Shown here: piece by piece, positions 32,278 to 42,952 of the stretch
Layout: every line of letters starts with the position of its first letter
Numbering within the stretch: the stretch's first letter is position 1
The notes under the pieces: generated by a model
Seen by the model: the letters and a program-made list of their open reading frames with translations, nothing else
What the model was told of the DNA's origin: nothing
Databases searched by the model: none
Source: Larkinella insperata
GTDB taxonomy: Bacteria; Bacteroidota; Bacteroidia; Cytophagales; Spirosomataceae
Length of the DNA: 64,000 nt
Direction of reading: 5' to 3'
Assembly: GCF_026248825.1 (NCBI RefSeq)
Contig: NZ_CP110973.1
Coordinates: forward strand, 4,361,501-4,425,500
Program-made: the position numbers and the translations under genes

Positions 32278-35200
32278 ATGAGAAGATCATTACTGCTTAG
32301 CTTCCTGCTAACGACGCTGGTATGGGTCTCAGCGATCGCGCAGGACCGGCAGGTTACGGGCAAGGTTGTCTCTGCGGAGGACGGATCGTCCTTACCGGGT
32401 GTTTCCATTCAGGTGAAGGGAACCGCACGCGGAACGCAAACGGATGCCAGTGGGAATTATACCCTCAACGTGCCGAATTCGGGTGCGACGCTGGTTTTTA
32501 GCTTTATTGGAACCACGACGCAGGAAATTGCCGTCGGAAACCGCAGCACCATCGACGTGAAGCTGGCGAACGATACCCGCGCCCTGAACGAAGTGGTGGT
32601 GGTTGGATACGGCACGCAGCAGCGTCGGGACCTTACGGGGTCGCAACTGACGGTCAAGGGCGACGAAATTGCCAAGCTGCCGGTTCAGACTTTTGAAACG
32701 GCTCTGCAGGGCCGCACCCCGGGCGTTCAGATCACGCAGGGAAGCGGTAAACTCGGGTCGGCCTTACAGATTCGCGTTCGGGGGGCGGCTTCCATTTCCG
32801 CCGGTAACGAACCGCTGTACGTTCTGGACGGTATTCCCATCACCTCGCAGGATGTAAACACGACCGACACCGAATTATTCAGCCCGCTGGCCGACATTGA
32901 TCCCAACGATATTGAATCCATTGAAATCCTGAAAGATGCATCGGCCTCCTCGATCTACGGCTCACGGGCCAGCAACGGGGTTGTGCTGATTACGACCAAA
33001 CGCGGAAAAGCGGGTCGGACCAACGTTCAGATCGGCTATTATACGGGTATTACGAACGCAACCCGCAAGCGGGAGTTTTTGAATGCCGCCGAATACAAAG
33101 AGCTGTTCTCCGAAGCCTTAACCAACGCTGGAATCGATCCGAACGATCCGCTGGACGGTTTTCCGGGGTACGGTATCGATCCCAACTCAACCGCCGACAG
33201 CGACTGGGCCGGGGTGGCATTTCGTCAGGGGTCGGTTAATCAGGCCAACTTCGGGATCAACGGCGGGAACGAGAAAACCCGTTTCAGCCTGACCGGCGCG
33301 ACTAACAAGCAGGTCGGTTTTATCATCGGTAACAACTTCCGCCGGAACAACATGCGGCTGAACGTCGACCACACGATCAGCAACAAGTTCAACGTAGGGG
33401 CCAGCATTGCCTTTTCCAGCATCAACAACAAAAAGGTATCGGGCGACAATGCGTTCTCGAACCCCATTCAGTTGAACGCCCTGCCTCCGCTTCAGCCAAT
33501 CTACAACCCCAACGATCCGACGGGCTATAACCGTGGCACGCTGTATTACAACAACCTGGTTGAGCTGGATAACGCCTACAATTACGCCCGGACGTTCCGT
33601 ACTTTTGGCAATTTATTTGGTCAGTACCAACTGGCACCGGGCCTGTCGTTCCGCAGCGAATATGGATTTGACATTCTGAACCTGCAGGAGGAAATCTACC
33701 AGGGCCGCGTAACGGAAGACGGTGCGCCGACCGGGTACGGCTACCAGGCCATGAGCCGGGTCAACAACTGGACGACCAATAACACGCTGACTTACCTGAA
33801 AAACATCGGCACCGACCATTCGTTCGATGTGCTGGCGGGGATAACCTACCAGGAGCAAAACGTTCAGACGGTATCCGCAACGGGCCGCAACTTCCCCAAC
33901 GACAGATTCAAGGAGTTGGCCAGCGCCAGCCAGAAAACCGATGCCAGCTCGACCGAAACCGGGTACAGCATCCTGTCGTACCTGGCACGGGCGAACTACA
34001 AATACAAAGACCGTTATCTGGTAACTCTGACGGGCCGGGTCGATGGTTCGTCACGCTTCGGTGCCGACAACCGGTACGGTGTCTTCCCCTCGGCTTCGCT
34101 GGGCTGGATTCTGAACGAAGAGGAGTTCATCAAAAACGCGCTTCCGGTTCTGAGTCTGCTGAAACTGCGGGCCAGCTACGGTCTGACCGGGAACTCGGAA
34201 ATCGACAACTTCGCATCGCGCGGTCTGTACGGAACCATCAATTACGGTGATCAGGTGGGAATCCGCCCGTCGCAGGTAGCCAATGCGGCCCTGCGTTGGG
34301 AAAAATCAACGCAGTTTGACCTGGGTCTGGAATTTGGCTTCCGTAACAACCGCGTCAACGGCCAGATTGATTTCTACAACAAAATTACCGACGACCTGCT
34401 GCTGAACGTACCGCAACCGGCCACTAACGGTTTCTCGAACATCTACCAGAACATTGGTAGCATGCGCAACCGGGGTATTGAGTTCAGCATTACGTCCCAG
34501 AATCTGATTGGGGCGTTGCGCTGGTCGACCAACTTCAACATTTCGTTCAACCGCAATAAAGTAACGCGGCTCAACGTATCGCCGATTCGGGCCAACTCGC
34601 GCTTCCTGAGCTACGTGACGGAGGGCCAGCCGCTGGGGGTATTCTACGGCAAAAAATACGTCGGGGTTGACCCCAATAACGGAGATGCCCTGTACGAAGG
34701 TGCCGATGGCCAGCCGACCAGCAACTATGCTACGGCGCCCGAGCTGTTTGTGGGTGATCCGAACCCCGATTTCACGGGTGGTTTGAACAACACCTTCTCC
34801 TACAAAGGATTTGATCTGAGCTTCTTGTTTCAGTTTGTGTACGGAAATGATCTGTTTAACGTGGCCGGTATCTACCAGTCGGTAAATGGTAACTATTTCG
34901 ATAACCAGAGCAAAGATCAGATGAATCGCTGGCAGAAGCCGGGGGATGTTACCAATGTTCCGCGGGCGGAATTTGACGCGGCAAACGGCTCCGGTTTATC
35001 GTCCCGCTGGATGGAAGATGGATCGTTCCTGCGGTTGAAAACCGTTTCGCTGGGGTATAACCTGCCGAGCTCGCTGCTGAAAAAAGCGTTCATTCAAACG
35101 GCGCGGGTGTATGTATCCGGCCTGAACCTGCTGACGTTTACGAAGTATAGCGGCTACGATCCGGAGGTAAACACGCAGTACGTCAACACGACGAATCAAA

Positions 35201-35283
35201 CGGCTAACGTTGCCCTGGGTCACGATTTTTACACCCCACCGCAAGCCAGAACGTTTACGTTTGGTGTTAACCTTGGTTTTTAA
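32278..35283 (+). CDS. SusC-family TonB-dependent outer-membrane transporter
   Basis: A 1001-residue SusC/RagA importer. Order: signal peptide (1-21, VSAIA), CarboxypepD-like domain (about 25-100), a NEVVVVGYG block before the plug, the plug domain with IRVRGAASISAGNEPLYVLD and SSIYGSRASNGVVLITTK, then the 22-strand barrel. It takes up an oligosaccharide or peptide captured by its SusD partner, with energy from TonB. The partner gene begins 77 bp downstream. No glycoside hydrolase accompanies this pair. Confidence 0.95.
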   Translation: MRRSLLLSFLLTTLVWVSAIAQDRQVTGKVVSAEDGSSLPGVSIQVKGTARGTQTDASGNYTLNVPNSGATLVFSFIGTTTQEIAVGNRSTIDVKLANDTRALNEVVVVGYGTQQRRDLTGSQLTVKGDEIAKLPVQTFETALQGRTPGVQITQGSGKLGSALQIRVRGAASISAGNEPLYVLDGIPITSQDVNTTDTELFSPLADIDPNDIESIEILKDASASSIYGSRASNGVVLITTKRGKAGRTNVQIGYYTGITNATRKREFLNAAEYKELFSEALTNAGIDPNDPLDGFPGYGIDPNSTADSDWAGVAFRQGSVNQANFGINGGNEKTRFSLTGATNKQVGFIIGNNFRRNNMRLNVDHTISNKFNVGASIAFSSINNKKVSGDNAFSNPIQLNALPPLQPIYNPNDPTGYNRGTLYYNNLVELDNAYNYARTFRTFGNLFGQYQLAPGLSFRSEYGFDILNLQEEIYQGRVTEDGAPTGYGYQAMSRVNNWTTNNTLTYLKNIGTDHSFDVLAGITYQEQNVQTVSATGRNFPNDRFKELASASQKTDASSTETGYSILSYLARANYKYKDRYLVTLTGRVDGSSRFGADNRYGVFPSASLGWILNEEEFIKNALPVLSLLKLRASYGLTGNSEIDNFASRGLYGTINYGDQVGIRPSQVANAALRWEKSTQFDLGLEFGFRNNRVNGQIDFYNKITDDLLLNVPQPATNGFSNIYQNIGSMRNRGIEFSITSQNLIGALRWSTNFNISFNRNKVTRLNVSPIRANSRFLSYVTEGQPLGVFYGKKYVGVDPNNGDALYEGADGQPTSNYATAPELFVGDPNPDFTGGLNNTFSYKGFDLSFLFQFVYGNDLFNVAGIYQSVNGNYFDNQSKDQMNRWQKPGDVTNVPRAEFDAANGSGLSSRWMEDGSFLRLKTVSLGYNLPSSLLKKAFIQTARVYVSGLNLLTFTKYSGYDPEVNTQYVNTTNQTANVALGHDFYTPPQARTFTFGVNLGF

Positions 35284-35360
35284 AAACGGTTTTCAGCCCG
35301 GTTTTCCGGCAGTTTAACGGAGTGCCACAGCGGCTGATGGATTAAAACCACAACCAGAAA

Positions 35361-36758
35361 ATGAAAAAAACAATCATATCTTTAAGTCTGGCCATGATTC
35401 TGGGCGTCAGTGCCTGCGACAAAAGGCTGGATATTGAACCCCGTCAGTCGGTTGATGCCGCCACGGCTTTGGCCTCGGAGCAGGACATTGAAAGTGCCCT
35501 GATCGGCGCATATGGCGTCTTAGGTGGAACCGGTGGCGGATTGGCGGATGCGGAATTGTACGGCACTAACCTGCTGCTGCTGCCCGATTTGCTGGCCGCG
35601 GACAGCTACGTGGAGTGGCGTGGTTCGTTTGCCAGCTACCGTGAGGTGACCAGCCGGCAGATGCTGGCTACCAACGCCGAAGCACAGCGAACCTGGATCA
35701 CGGCGTATCAGGTCATCAACGTAGCCAACAACATTCTCGGATCGCTCGACAAGGTGTCGAACCCCGACCGCAAAACGGAAGTAGAAGGCGAAGCGCGTTT
35801 CCTGCGGGGCATCATGTATTTTGAACTGGTTCGTCTGTTTAGTTTGCCCTGGGGCGCTACGGCCGCCAACAGTCAGCCGGGGGTTCCGCTCGTGTTGCGG
35901 GCAACCCTGACGCAGGAGCAGGCGGCCGAAACCAAGGCCCGGAATACGGTGGCCGAAGTCTACGCGCAGGTGATTGATGACCTGACGAAGGCCAAAGACG
36001 CGATGCCGGAGGACAACGGGCTGCGGGCCAACCGATTTGCGGCTCTGGCTTTTCTGTCGCGGGTGTATCTGCAACAATCGGACTACGCCAAAGCCCTGGC
36101 AGCGGCCAACGAAGTAATCGAGTCGGGTAACTACCAGTTGAACAACGACGTTACCACGGTTTTCCGGAATAAAAACACGGACGAAAGCGTATTTGAAATT
36201 CAGGAAAACACCCAGAACAACCCCGGAACCAGCAACGACGGTCTGACTACCTTCTACGCAAGCATTCCGGCCGGTGGGGCTGCCGTAGGCCGGGGCGATG
36301 TTCAGGTTCTGAACGCGTTCGTGGAGTCGTACGCTACGACGGACAAGCGCCGGACGGAACTGTTTTACATTGGGGTAAAAGGCAACGGAACGCGGTATTA
36401 CAGCGGAAAATGGGCCGATTTTTACGCCAACATCCCGGTAATCCGGTTGTCAGAAATGCTGCTGACCCGCGCCGAATGCAACCTGCGGCTGGCCTCCACC
36501 ACGGGCGCTACCCCCGCCGAAGATCTGAATACCGTTCGGACCCGGGCCGGTCTTGCACCGATTGCCGCCCCAACCCTGGCCGACGTGCTCAAGGAACGTA
36601 CCCAGGAACTGGCTTTCGAAGGTCAGCGCATTCACGACATCAAACGCACGAAAGGCAAAACGGGAACCCTGAACTGGGATGATCCAAAACTAGTCATGCC
36701 GATTCCGAAACGGGAAATTGATGCAAACAATCAGTTGGTTCAAAATGCCGGTTACTAA
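35361..36758 (+). CDS. SusD/RagB-family outer-membrane lipoprotein
   Basis: A 465-residue surface substrate-binding lipoprotein that sits as a lid on the SusC barrel. The lipobox GVSAC gives Cys at residue 19. It has the helical SusD fold with TPR-like segments (AEAQRTWITAYQVINVANNI, VEGEARFLRGIMYFELVRLF) and the C-terminal block ERTQELAFEGQRIHDIKRT plus LVQNAGY, the family ending. It pairs with the SusC at 32278. Substrate unknown. Confidence 0.94.
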   Translation: MKKTIISLSLAMILGVSACDKRLDIEPRQSVDAATALASEQDIESALIGAYGVLGGTGGGLADAELYGTNLLLLPDLLAADSYVEWRGSFASYREVTSRQMLATNAEAQRTWITAYQVINVANNILGSLDKVSNPDRKTEVEGEARFLRGIMYFELVRLFSLPWGATAANSQPGVPLVLRATLTQEQAAETKARNTVAEVYAQVIDDLTKAKDAMPEDNGLRANRFAALAFLSRVYLQQSDYAKALAAANEVIESGNYQLNNDVTTVFRNKNTDESVFEIQENTQNNPGTSNDGLTTFYASIPAGGAAVGRGDVQVLNAFVESYATTDKRRTELFYIGVKGNGTRYYSGKWADFYANIPVIRLSEMLLTRAECNLRLASTTGATPAEDLNTVRTRAGLAPIAAPTLADVLKERTQELAFEGQRIHDIKRTKGKTGTLNWDDPKLVMPIPKREIDANNQLVQNAGY

Positions 36759-36805
36759 GCCATAAAAAACAGGGGCAGACGTTTGCTCTTTGGTTTCTGT
36801 CTTAT

Positions 36806-36838
36806 AAAAGCCGTCTCTTCGCAGGGACGGCTTTTTAT
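36806..36838 (+). terminator. Intrinsic terminator after the first SusCD pair
   Basis: AAAGCCGTC (36807-36815) pairs with GACGGCTTT (36826-36834) and ends in T residues, about 50 bp after the SusD stop. It separates the first SusCD transcript from the second. Confidence 0.8.
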
Positions 36839-37028
36839 TTGGTTCGACTACAACGGTTCTTTAAAAATCTGCGTCCTTGTTACTGTTACATAAATTTTTA
36901 TTTGGTATACATCGATAAACACTACTTCGTCGTTTATTATTCTGGAAAATAAGTATATTGAACGGCCGAGATAGAGGATCCTTACCTTCCCCATACCTGG
37001 GCATTTCGTTAACACCCTGTAATCGTAG

Positions 37029-40000
37029 ATGATAAAACGTTTTACTTTTTTAAGTTGTTGGTGCTTACTCATTGTCCTGACGGGAAGTCTGGCATTTGGG
37101 CAAACCCGCCGGGTGACGGGCCGGGTAACCGCAGCACAGGACGGAACAACGCTGCCGGGCGTGAACGTCGTTGTGAAAGGAACGACCGTGGGTGTTAGCA
37201 CCGATGCCGACGGAAATTACAGCATCAACGTCCCCGACGATAAAACAACCCTGACGTTTTCGTCCATCGCCCTGGTGGCTCAGGAGGTTCCAATCAATAA
37301 CCGGTCGGTTATCAACATTCAGATGGCCGAAGCCGTCAATGAGTTGGCGCAGGTTGTGGTAACGGGCTACAACTCCGTTCAGAAAAAAGACATCACCGGC
37401 TCGATGGTGTCGGTGACCAGCGAAAAATTCAAGGAAATCCCGGTCGCCAGCTTTGATCAGGCCTTGCAGGGGCAGGCCGCGGGGGTGCAGGTCACCCAGT
37501 CGTCGGGTACTCCGGGTGGAGGAATTACCGTCCGGGTTCGGGGAAGCACATCCATCACCGCCAGCAACCGGCCGCTGTTCATTGTGGATGGGGTGCCGGT
37601 AGAAGACGGTCTGCTGTCGTCGCGGGATTTTGGCGGGCAGAACGATAACGCATTTGCCCTGCTCAATCCGAACGACATTGAGTCGATTCAGGTGTTGAAA
37701 GATGCTTCGGCCAAGGCAATCTATGGTTCCCGGGCGGCTAACGGGGTCGTGTTGATTACGACGAAAAAGGGAAAAGCGAATCAAAAAACCACCTTCACCG
37801 CAGAAGTGCAGCGCGGGATAACCGAGATCGTAAAACGGCCGGATCTGCTAAACTCCAGCGAACTCATTGATCTGCAGCGCGAAGCGGTGATCAATGCGAG
37901 TCAGGACCCGGATAAACTGGGTCTGATCAAGGGAATAACCGATGGTGTGAATACCGACTGGGTCGATGCCGTTCTTCGGCGGGGCGTCTATCAGCAGTAC
38001 CAGCTTTCGGCGAGTGGCGGCAACGAGAAGACACGCTTTTACCTGAGTGGCAACTACCGGGACGAAGAGGGCATCCAGTTGAACAACCGGTTCTCCCGGA
38101 TGTCGGGCAAGTTTAGTTTCGACCACAAGGCCAATTCGGCTCTCTCCTTCGGTACGGACGTGACCCTCTCGCGGGCGCTTAACAAACGGGTCAAGGGCGA
38201 TAACTTCCTGGATGGTGTGTATTCCGGCGCCGTAAAAAGCCTGCCCTACTATTCGCCCTACAACGAACAGGGAAAACTCTACGGCCCTAACGATCCAAAT
38301 TACCAGGGGTTTCCAAACTTTAACCCGGTAGCGCAGGCGTTACTGCCGCGTTTTGATACCTACACGGTTAAAATTCTGGGTGGGCTGTGGGCCGAATACG
38401 AGTTGCTGCAAAATCTCCGGTTCCGTTCCAAGGTAAGTGTTGATTACAATCAGGTAACGGAAGATCAATTCGAATCCTCGCAAACTGCCATTGGAGGCTA
38501 CCTGGAAAGCGTCGGTGGCCGGGGGTACGGGGTATTCAGTTCGGGAACCTACAACACGTTTATCAATACCAATACCCTGAGCTACAATTTCCTGCTGGAC
38601 GAAAAACACCGGTTCAATGCTCTGGCCGGGTTTGAAGTGCTGCAACGGCTGGAACGGTCGTCGAGCGTATCGGGGCGGTTGTTTCCGAGCGACGACTTCA
38701 CCTACATCACCTCCGCGGGAATTGTTGACAATGGAAGCTCGAACCTGCTGCGGAGCGGACTGCTTTCCACTTTTGGGGAGGTCCGGTATGATTACGATGA
38801 CCGGTATCTGGCGACGCTGACTGCGCGCTACGATGGGTCGTCCCGGTTTGGGCAGGACCGTCAATTTGGGTTATTCCCGTCGGTGTCGCTGGGCTGGCGG
38901 ATTTCTCAAGAGAAATTCATGGAGCCGTTCCGTTTTCTGAACGACCTGAAACTGCGGGCCAGCTACGGTTTTACGGGAAATGAGCGGATTGGCGATTTCC
39001 AGTTTTTGGGCACCTGGGCGTCGGTTACCTACAGCGGGGCCTCCGGTTTGGGCCCGGCCGCCCTGGCGAACCCGACGCTGCAGTGGGAGCGGACCCGCGA
39101 AGCCAACATCGGTCTGGACGCCAATTTCTTCAACGGCCGTCTGAACGTGTCGCTGGATGTGTACGATAACCTGACCGACCGACTGCTGTTTGCCCAGCCC
39201 ATTCCGTCGACGACTGGTTTTGGAACCCTGCAGGGAAACATCGGGAAAATTTCAAACCGGGGCGTGGAATTAATGCTTTCAACGGTCAATTTCGACCGGG
39301 GCGGTTTCCGGTGGAGCACCGATCTGAACGTATCCCGTAACCTCAATAAAGTTGTGGAATTAGCCAACGACGGGCCAATATTTCGTGGTTACACCGCCGA
39401 CGGAGTAGGTAATACCAACGTCGTTTTGCAGGGGCAGCCGCTGGGATCGTTTTGGGGATTGAAATTCCTGGGGGTCGATGCGGCCACGGGCGATGCAATC
39501 TACGAAGATCTCAACGGCGACGGCCGGATTTCGCCCGACGACGGTCAGGTGATCGGTAACGCCCAACCCAAGCTATTTGGCGGTCTGACCAACCGGTTTT
39601 CGTACAAGGGCTTTGATCTGAACGTATTTTTTCAGGGATCTTACGGAAACAAAATGCTGAATTTCACGAGCGTTACCTCCATCAATACCGGCGCCGACCT
39701 GCAAAGCAATCAATCGCGGAAGGCACTGGAGCGTTGGCAGAAACCGGGTGATATCACCAGCGTGCCGCGTTATGTCTATCAGAATAGCTACAACAACTAC
39801 CACAGCAGCCGATTCCTGGAAGACGGCTCGTACCTGCGTCTGAAAAACGTGGCGCTGGGCTACAACATTCCTAAAAAATACGTAGAGCGGTTCCGGATCG
39901 TTTCGGGCGCCCGCGTCTTCGCTTCGGCTACCAACCTGTGGACCCTGAGCCGGTACAGCGGACCGGACCCGGAAGTGAGCACGCTGGATGGGTCGACAAC

Positions 40001-40073
40001 CGCCCAGGGTATCGACTTTTTCACCATTCCGCAGTACAAAACCTTGATGGTGGGAATCTCTTTGAACCTATGA
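37029..40073 (+). CDS. SusC-family TonB-dependent outer-membrane transporter
   Basis: A 1014-residue SusC/RagA importer, first gene of the second locus. Signal peptide (1-22, SLAFG), CarboxypepD-like domain (about 26-105), LAQVVVTGYN before the plug, VRVRGSTSITASNRPLFIVD and KAIYGSRAANGVVLITTK in the plug, then the barrel. It is clearly a paralogue of the first SusC but diverges throughout. Its stop overlaps the SusD start by 4 bp (ATGA). Confidence 0.95.
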   Translation: MIKRFTFLSCWCLLIVLTGSLAFGQTRRVTGRVTAAQDGTTLPGVNVVVKGTTVGVSTDADGNYSINVPDDKTTLTFSSIALVAQEVPINNRSVINIQMAEAVNELAQVVVTGYNSVQKKDITGSMVSVTSEKFKEIPVASFDQALQGQAAGVQVTQSSGTPGGGITVRVRGSTSITASNRPLFIVDGVPVEDGLLSSRDFGGQNDNAFALLNPNDIESIQVLKDASAKAIYGSRAANGVVLITTKKGKANQKTTFTAEVQRGITEIVKRPDLLNSSELIDLQREAVINASQDPDKLGLIKGITDGVNTDWVDAVLRRGVYQQYQLSASGGNEKTRFYLSGNYRDEEGIQLNNRFSRMSGKFSFDHKANSALSFGTDVTLSRALNKRVKGDNFLDGVYSGAVKSLPYYSPYNEQGKLYGPNDPNYQGFPNFNPVAQALLPRFDTYTVKILGGLWAEYELLQNLRFRSKVSVDYNQVTEDQFESSQTAIGGYLESVGGRGYGVFSSGTYNTFINTNTLSYNFLLDEKHRFNALAGFEVLQRLERSSSVSGRLFPSDDFTYITSAGIVDNGSSNLLRSGLLSTFGEVRYDYDDRYLATLTARYDGSSRFGQDRQFGLFPSVSLGWRISQEKFMEPFRFLNDLKLRASYGFTGNERIGDFQFLGTWASVTYSGASGLGPAALANPTLQWERTREANIGLDANFFNGRLNVSLDVYDNLTDRLLFAQPIPSTTGFGTLQGNIGKISNRGVELMLSTVNFDRGGFRWSTDLNVSRNLNKVVELANDGPIFRGYTADGVGNTNVVLQGQPLGSFWGLKFLGVDAATGDAIYEDLNGDGRISPDDGQVIGNAQPKLFGGLTNRFSYKGFDLNVFFQGSYGNKMLNFTSVTSINTGADLQSNQSRKALERWQKPGDITSVPRYVYQNSYNNYHSSRFLEDGSYLRLKNVALGYNIPKKYVERFRIVSGARVFASATNLWTLSRYSGPDPEVSTLDGSTTAQGIDFFTIPQYKTLMVGISLNL

Positions 40074-41449
40074 AACAATTACTTCACTATACGGCCATTC
40101 TGGCAACGGTCTGGCTGGCGTCCTGCACGACAGTGCTGGAGCCCAAACCGGTGGATTTGCTGGTTGACAACTTGGTATTGAACGAACCCGCCGACGTTGA
40201 GCCGGCCCGCATCGGCGCCTATAATGCCTTGCGGGGCATGTCGGCCACCACCATGATGGCGGGCGATTTTACCGCCGATTATATTCGCAACAACGGGACT
40301 TTCACGGACTACCGGGAGTTTGGTACCAAGCAGATTACGTCGTCGAATGGGGCGGTGGCTTCGTTGTGGAGCAACATGTACCGCACAATTTACGTAGCCA
40401 ATTTTGTGCTGGAACGCCTGCCTGAAATCAGTGGGGTTCCGGAGTCAACCCGGCGGCAGGTACTGGCTGAAATGCGGTTTCTGCGCGGATATGCCTACTT
40501 TATTGGCGCAAATACGTTTGGGGATATTCCGAACGTAACGACTACCGACCAGGCTACCAACCGAACCATTCCGAAGTCGCCCAAGGCTGAAATTTTAGCC
40601 TCCGTTCTGGCCGACTGGCAGGCGGCCGAAACCGATCTGGCCAACGCGGTGACGGGAACGTCGGCTCAGATTACCAACGCAACGTACGCCAACAAAACCA
40701 GCGCCCGGGCCATGCTGGCCCGGTATTACCTCTACCAGAAAAACTGGGCGCTGGCCGAGCAGTACGCAACGCAGGTCATCAATGCCAATGTGTATCAGAT
40801 AGAACCCAACTACTCCGATATTGTCAGCAAGGACTTCACCAAGGAGTCGATTCTGGAAGTGGGGTATGCCCTGTCGGACGACCCCGGTACCAGCAGTTTC
40901 GGATTGACCAACCTGTATCTGGGGCGTCGGGAGGTGATTCCTACCGATCAGCTGGCGCTGGTAATGCTGTCGACGGAGTCGGGCACCCGCCGGACCACAA
41001 TTGCCTTTAATCCGGAAAACCAGGGTGGCGACGACAACGGGTGGACGGTCCAGAAATACGGTACGGCGGATAACGACAACAACAATATTGTGCTGATGCG
41101 GCTGGCTGAAATGTACCTGATCCGGGCCGAAGCCCGGACGCAGCAAAACAAAATAACGGGGGACAACGGAGCCGTCGCCGACCTGAATGTGCTGCGGGCC
41201 CGGGCCAAAGCGCCCAATGTGGCCGCTGCCAGCCAGGCCAGTATGCTGCTTACTATCGAGCGGGAGCGGGTCTATGAACTGGCCTTTGAGGGCCACCGCT
41301 GGTACGATCTGGTACGAACCGGGCGGGCGCAGGCGGTGATGTCGGCTTTTACGCCCAACTGGAACAGCCGCTACGAACGCTGGCCAATACCGCAGGGGGA
41401 GATTCAGCGCAACCCGGCATTGAAAGACGCCCAGAACCCGGGATACTGA
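40070..41449 (+). CDS. SusD/RagB-family outer-membrane lipoprotein
   Basis: A 459-residue SusD homologue. The lipobox LASC puts Cys at residue 18. Family segments ARFL-like (LAEMRFLRGYAYFIGANTFG), the TPR-like middle and the ending ERVYELAFEGHRWYDLVRTG then WPIPQGEIQRNP and AQNPGY are all present. The ATG at 40070 overlaps the SusC stop, so upstream in-frame sequence from 39938 is only shadow of the SusC gene. It is the surface binding partner of that SusC. Confidence 0.94.
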   Translation: MKQLLHYTAILATVWLASCTTVLEPKPVDLLVDNLVLNEPADVEPARIGAYNALRGMSATTMMAGDFTADYIRNNGTFTDYREFGTKQITSSNGAVASLWSNMYRTIYVANFVLERLPEISGVPESTRRQVLAEMRFLRGYAYFIGANTFGDIPNVTTTDQATNRTIPKSPKAEILASVLADWQAAETDLANAVTGTSAQITNATYANKTSARAMLARYYLYQKNWALAEQYATQVINANVYQIEPNYSDIVSKDFTKESILEVGYALSDDPGTSSFGLTNLYLGRREVIPTDQLALVMLSTESGTRRTTIAFNPENQGGDDNGWTVQKYGTADNDNNNIVLMRLAEMYLIRAEARTQQNKITGDNGAVADLNVLRARAKAPNVAAASQASMLLTIERERVYELAFEGHRWYDLVRTGRAQAVMSAFTPNWNSRYERWPIPQGEIQRNPALKDAQNPGY

Positions 41450-41503
41450 TATAAAACGTGAAGAAGTGGTAACCCGGGCTACCGGGTTCGATCCTTAAGT
41501 AAG

Positions 41504-42373
41504 ATGAGAAATTACAAATACATTCTAACGGTTTTCATGACATTGCTCCTGGCTTGGGTAGTGGTGGCCTGCGAAGAACAGGATATGGACCGCACGTTTG
41601 AAGGGCCTTATTTCGTGCGTTTTACCGACTCCTCGCTGACGTTCAAGGAAAGTTACAACCAAACCATTTCCGTACGGGTGCACAACGCCGGCCCCCAGCT
41701 GGGCGAACCCATCACGGTTCGGTATGCCATTTCCGGAACCGCCCGGGAAGGCAAGGACTACGCTTTCGAGGGTACCAAAGGAACCGTAACGATACCGGCC
41801 AACCAGAGCTTCGGGGAAATCAAGCTTAAATTGATCAATAATGCCAATAACATCCTGGAATCCCAGACCGTCGTTTTTACCCTGACGGACGTTGAGCCCG
41901 CGTCTCTGCGCGTTGGTTTTGGCAAAGAAGGACTACTGGGCAAAAGCATCACATTTACCATCGAAGATGATTGCCTGCTTAGCGGCAATTACACGGGAGT
42001 TCGGCAAAATGGCGCTTACGCTAATCTGCTGGGAATTACACCGGCAACCGCAACCCTGCGGGATATTGCCATCACCAGCACCGATTGCAAAACCTATACA
42101 ATCACCAACTGGAACATTGGTCTGCCCGACCTTTTCGGCTACAACGCCATCAAACCTTCGTTTACCTTTGTCGATACCGGGGATAATACGCTGACCATTC
42201 CGACCCAGTCAAATTCCGAGCTGGGAGGGGATACGCTTTCGGGAACAGGGTCCTGGAATCCGCAAAACCGTCAGCTTTCTTTTAACCTGCGCTGGAAGGC
42301 AAACCTAAGAACAAATGCCGGAAAGGATACGACTCTGACGATTACCTTTCCATTTACGTACACTCCGCAATGA
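41504..42373 (+). CDS. Calx-beta-like lipoprotein of the SusCD locus
   Basis: A 289-residue lipoprotein (lipobox VVAC, Cys at about residue 23) with a Calx-beta-type beta-sandwich at about 30-150, seen in YAISGTAREGKDYAF and GTVTIPANQSFGEIKL, and an unrecognised second domain (about 155-289) that has two Cys (DDCLLSG, TDCKTY). Such proteins are often extra surface glycan/peptide binders in SusCD loci. It begins 54 bp after SusD and overlaps the next gene by 4 bp. Confidence 0.7.
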   Translation: MRNYKYILTVFMTLLLAWVVVACEEQDMDRTFEGPYFVRFTDSSLTFKESYNQTISVRVHNAGPQLGEPITVRYAISGTAREGKDYAFEGTKGTVTIPANQSFGEIKLKLINNANNILESQTVVFTLTDVEPASLRVGFGKEGLLGKSITFTIEDDCLLSGNYTGVRQNGAYANLLGITPATATLRDIAITSTDCKTYTITNWNIGLPDLFGYNAIKPSFTFVDTGDNTLTIPTQSNSELGGDTLSGTGSWNPQNRQLSFNLRWKANLRTNAGKDTTLTITFPFTYTPQ

Positions 42374-42888
42374 TGTTTAGTATGAAACGATCCTTACAAA
42401 TAACAATCCTATTTCTGGGTATAATAGGCTTGTTTGCCGGATGTTCTGAAAAACTGGACCCCAAACCGATTACTTACAGTCAACTGCTGACGGGCACCGA
42501 GAAAAAGACCTGGCGACTGGTCACTTTCGAAGTGATTGACCAGAAAGAAAGATCGGGCGTGATACCCGTTCAGAATGCGATCAATCCCTGCCGGGCGGAT
42601 GACCAGTACGTTTTTTACGCCGACGGAGGGCATAAATTTGAGTACCAAAATGGCTCGACAAAGTGTACGGCAAACGAAGGCGACCTGCTTTTTGAAGATA
42701 GCTGGGCATTGACCAACGGAAATGCCACCCTGGAATTCGTAATTCCAATTTTTGAAGATGCAGTATTGCCCTACACCATCAAGAACCTGACCGAAAACTC
42801 CATGACCGTAGAAATCTATTTCGATAAGATCTATGCGGACCCGATTGACGTCAGTTACCGATTTACCTTCAATTCGAATACGAGATAA
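42370..42888 (+). CDS. Lipocalin-like lipoprotein
   Basis: A 172-residue lipoprotein (signal to FAGC) followed by a small beta-barrel domain that opens with LLTGTEKKTWRLVTFE, the usual start of Bacteroidota lipocalin-like domains, and carries two Cys (NPCRADD, STKCTANEG). It begins on ATGA shared with the Calx-beta lipoprotein, so the two are made together. ATG codons at 42373 and 42382 are alternative starts. Probably a surface-exposed accessory of the SusCD complex; ligand unknown. Confidence 0.65.
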   Translation: MMFSMKRSLQITILFLGIIGLFAGCSEKLDPKPITYSQLLTGTEKKTWRLVTFEVIDQKERSGVIPVQNAINPCRADDQYVFYADGGHKFEYQNGSTKCTANEGDLLFEDSWALTNGNATLEFVIPIFEDAVLPYTIKNLTENSMTVEIYFDKIYADPIDVSYRFTFNSNTR

Positions 42889-42952
42889 GGGCTGAAAACA
42901 GGTGGATCGGAGGCTATCCGTCGTTTGTAAGCCGTAAACTGGACTGCTTTAT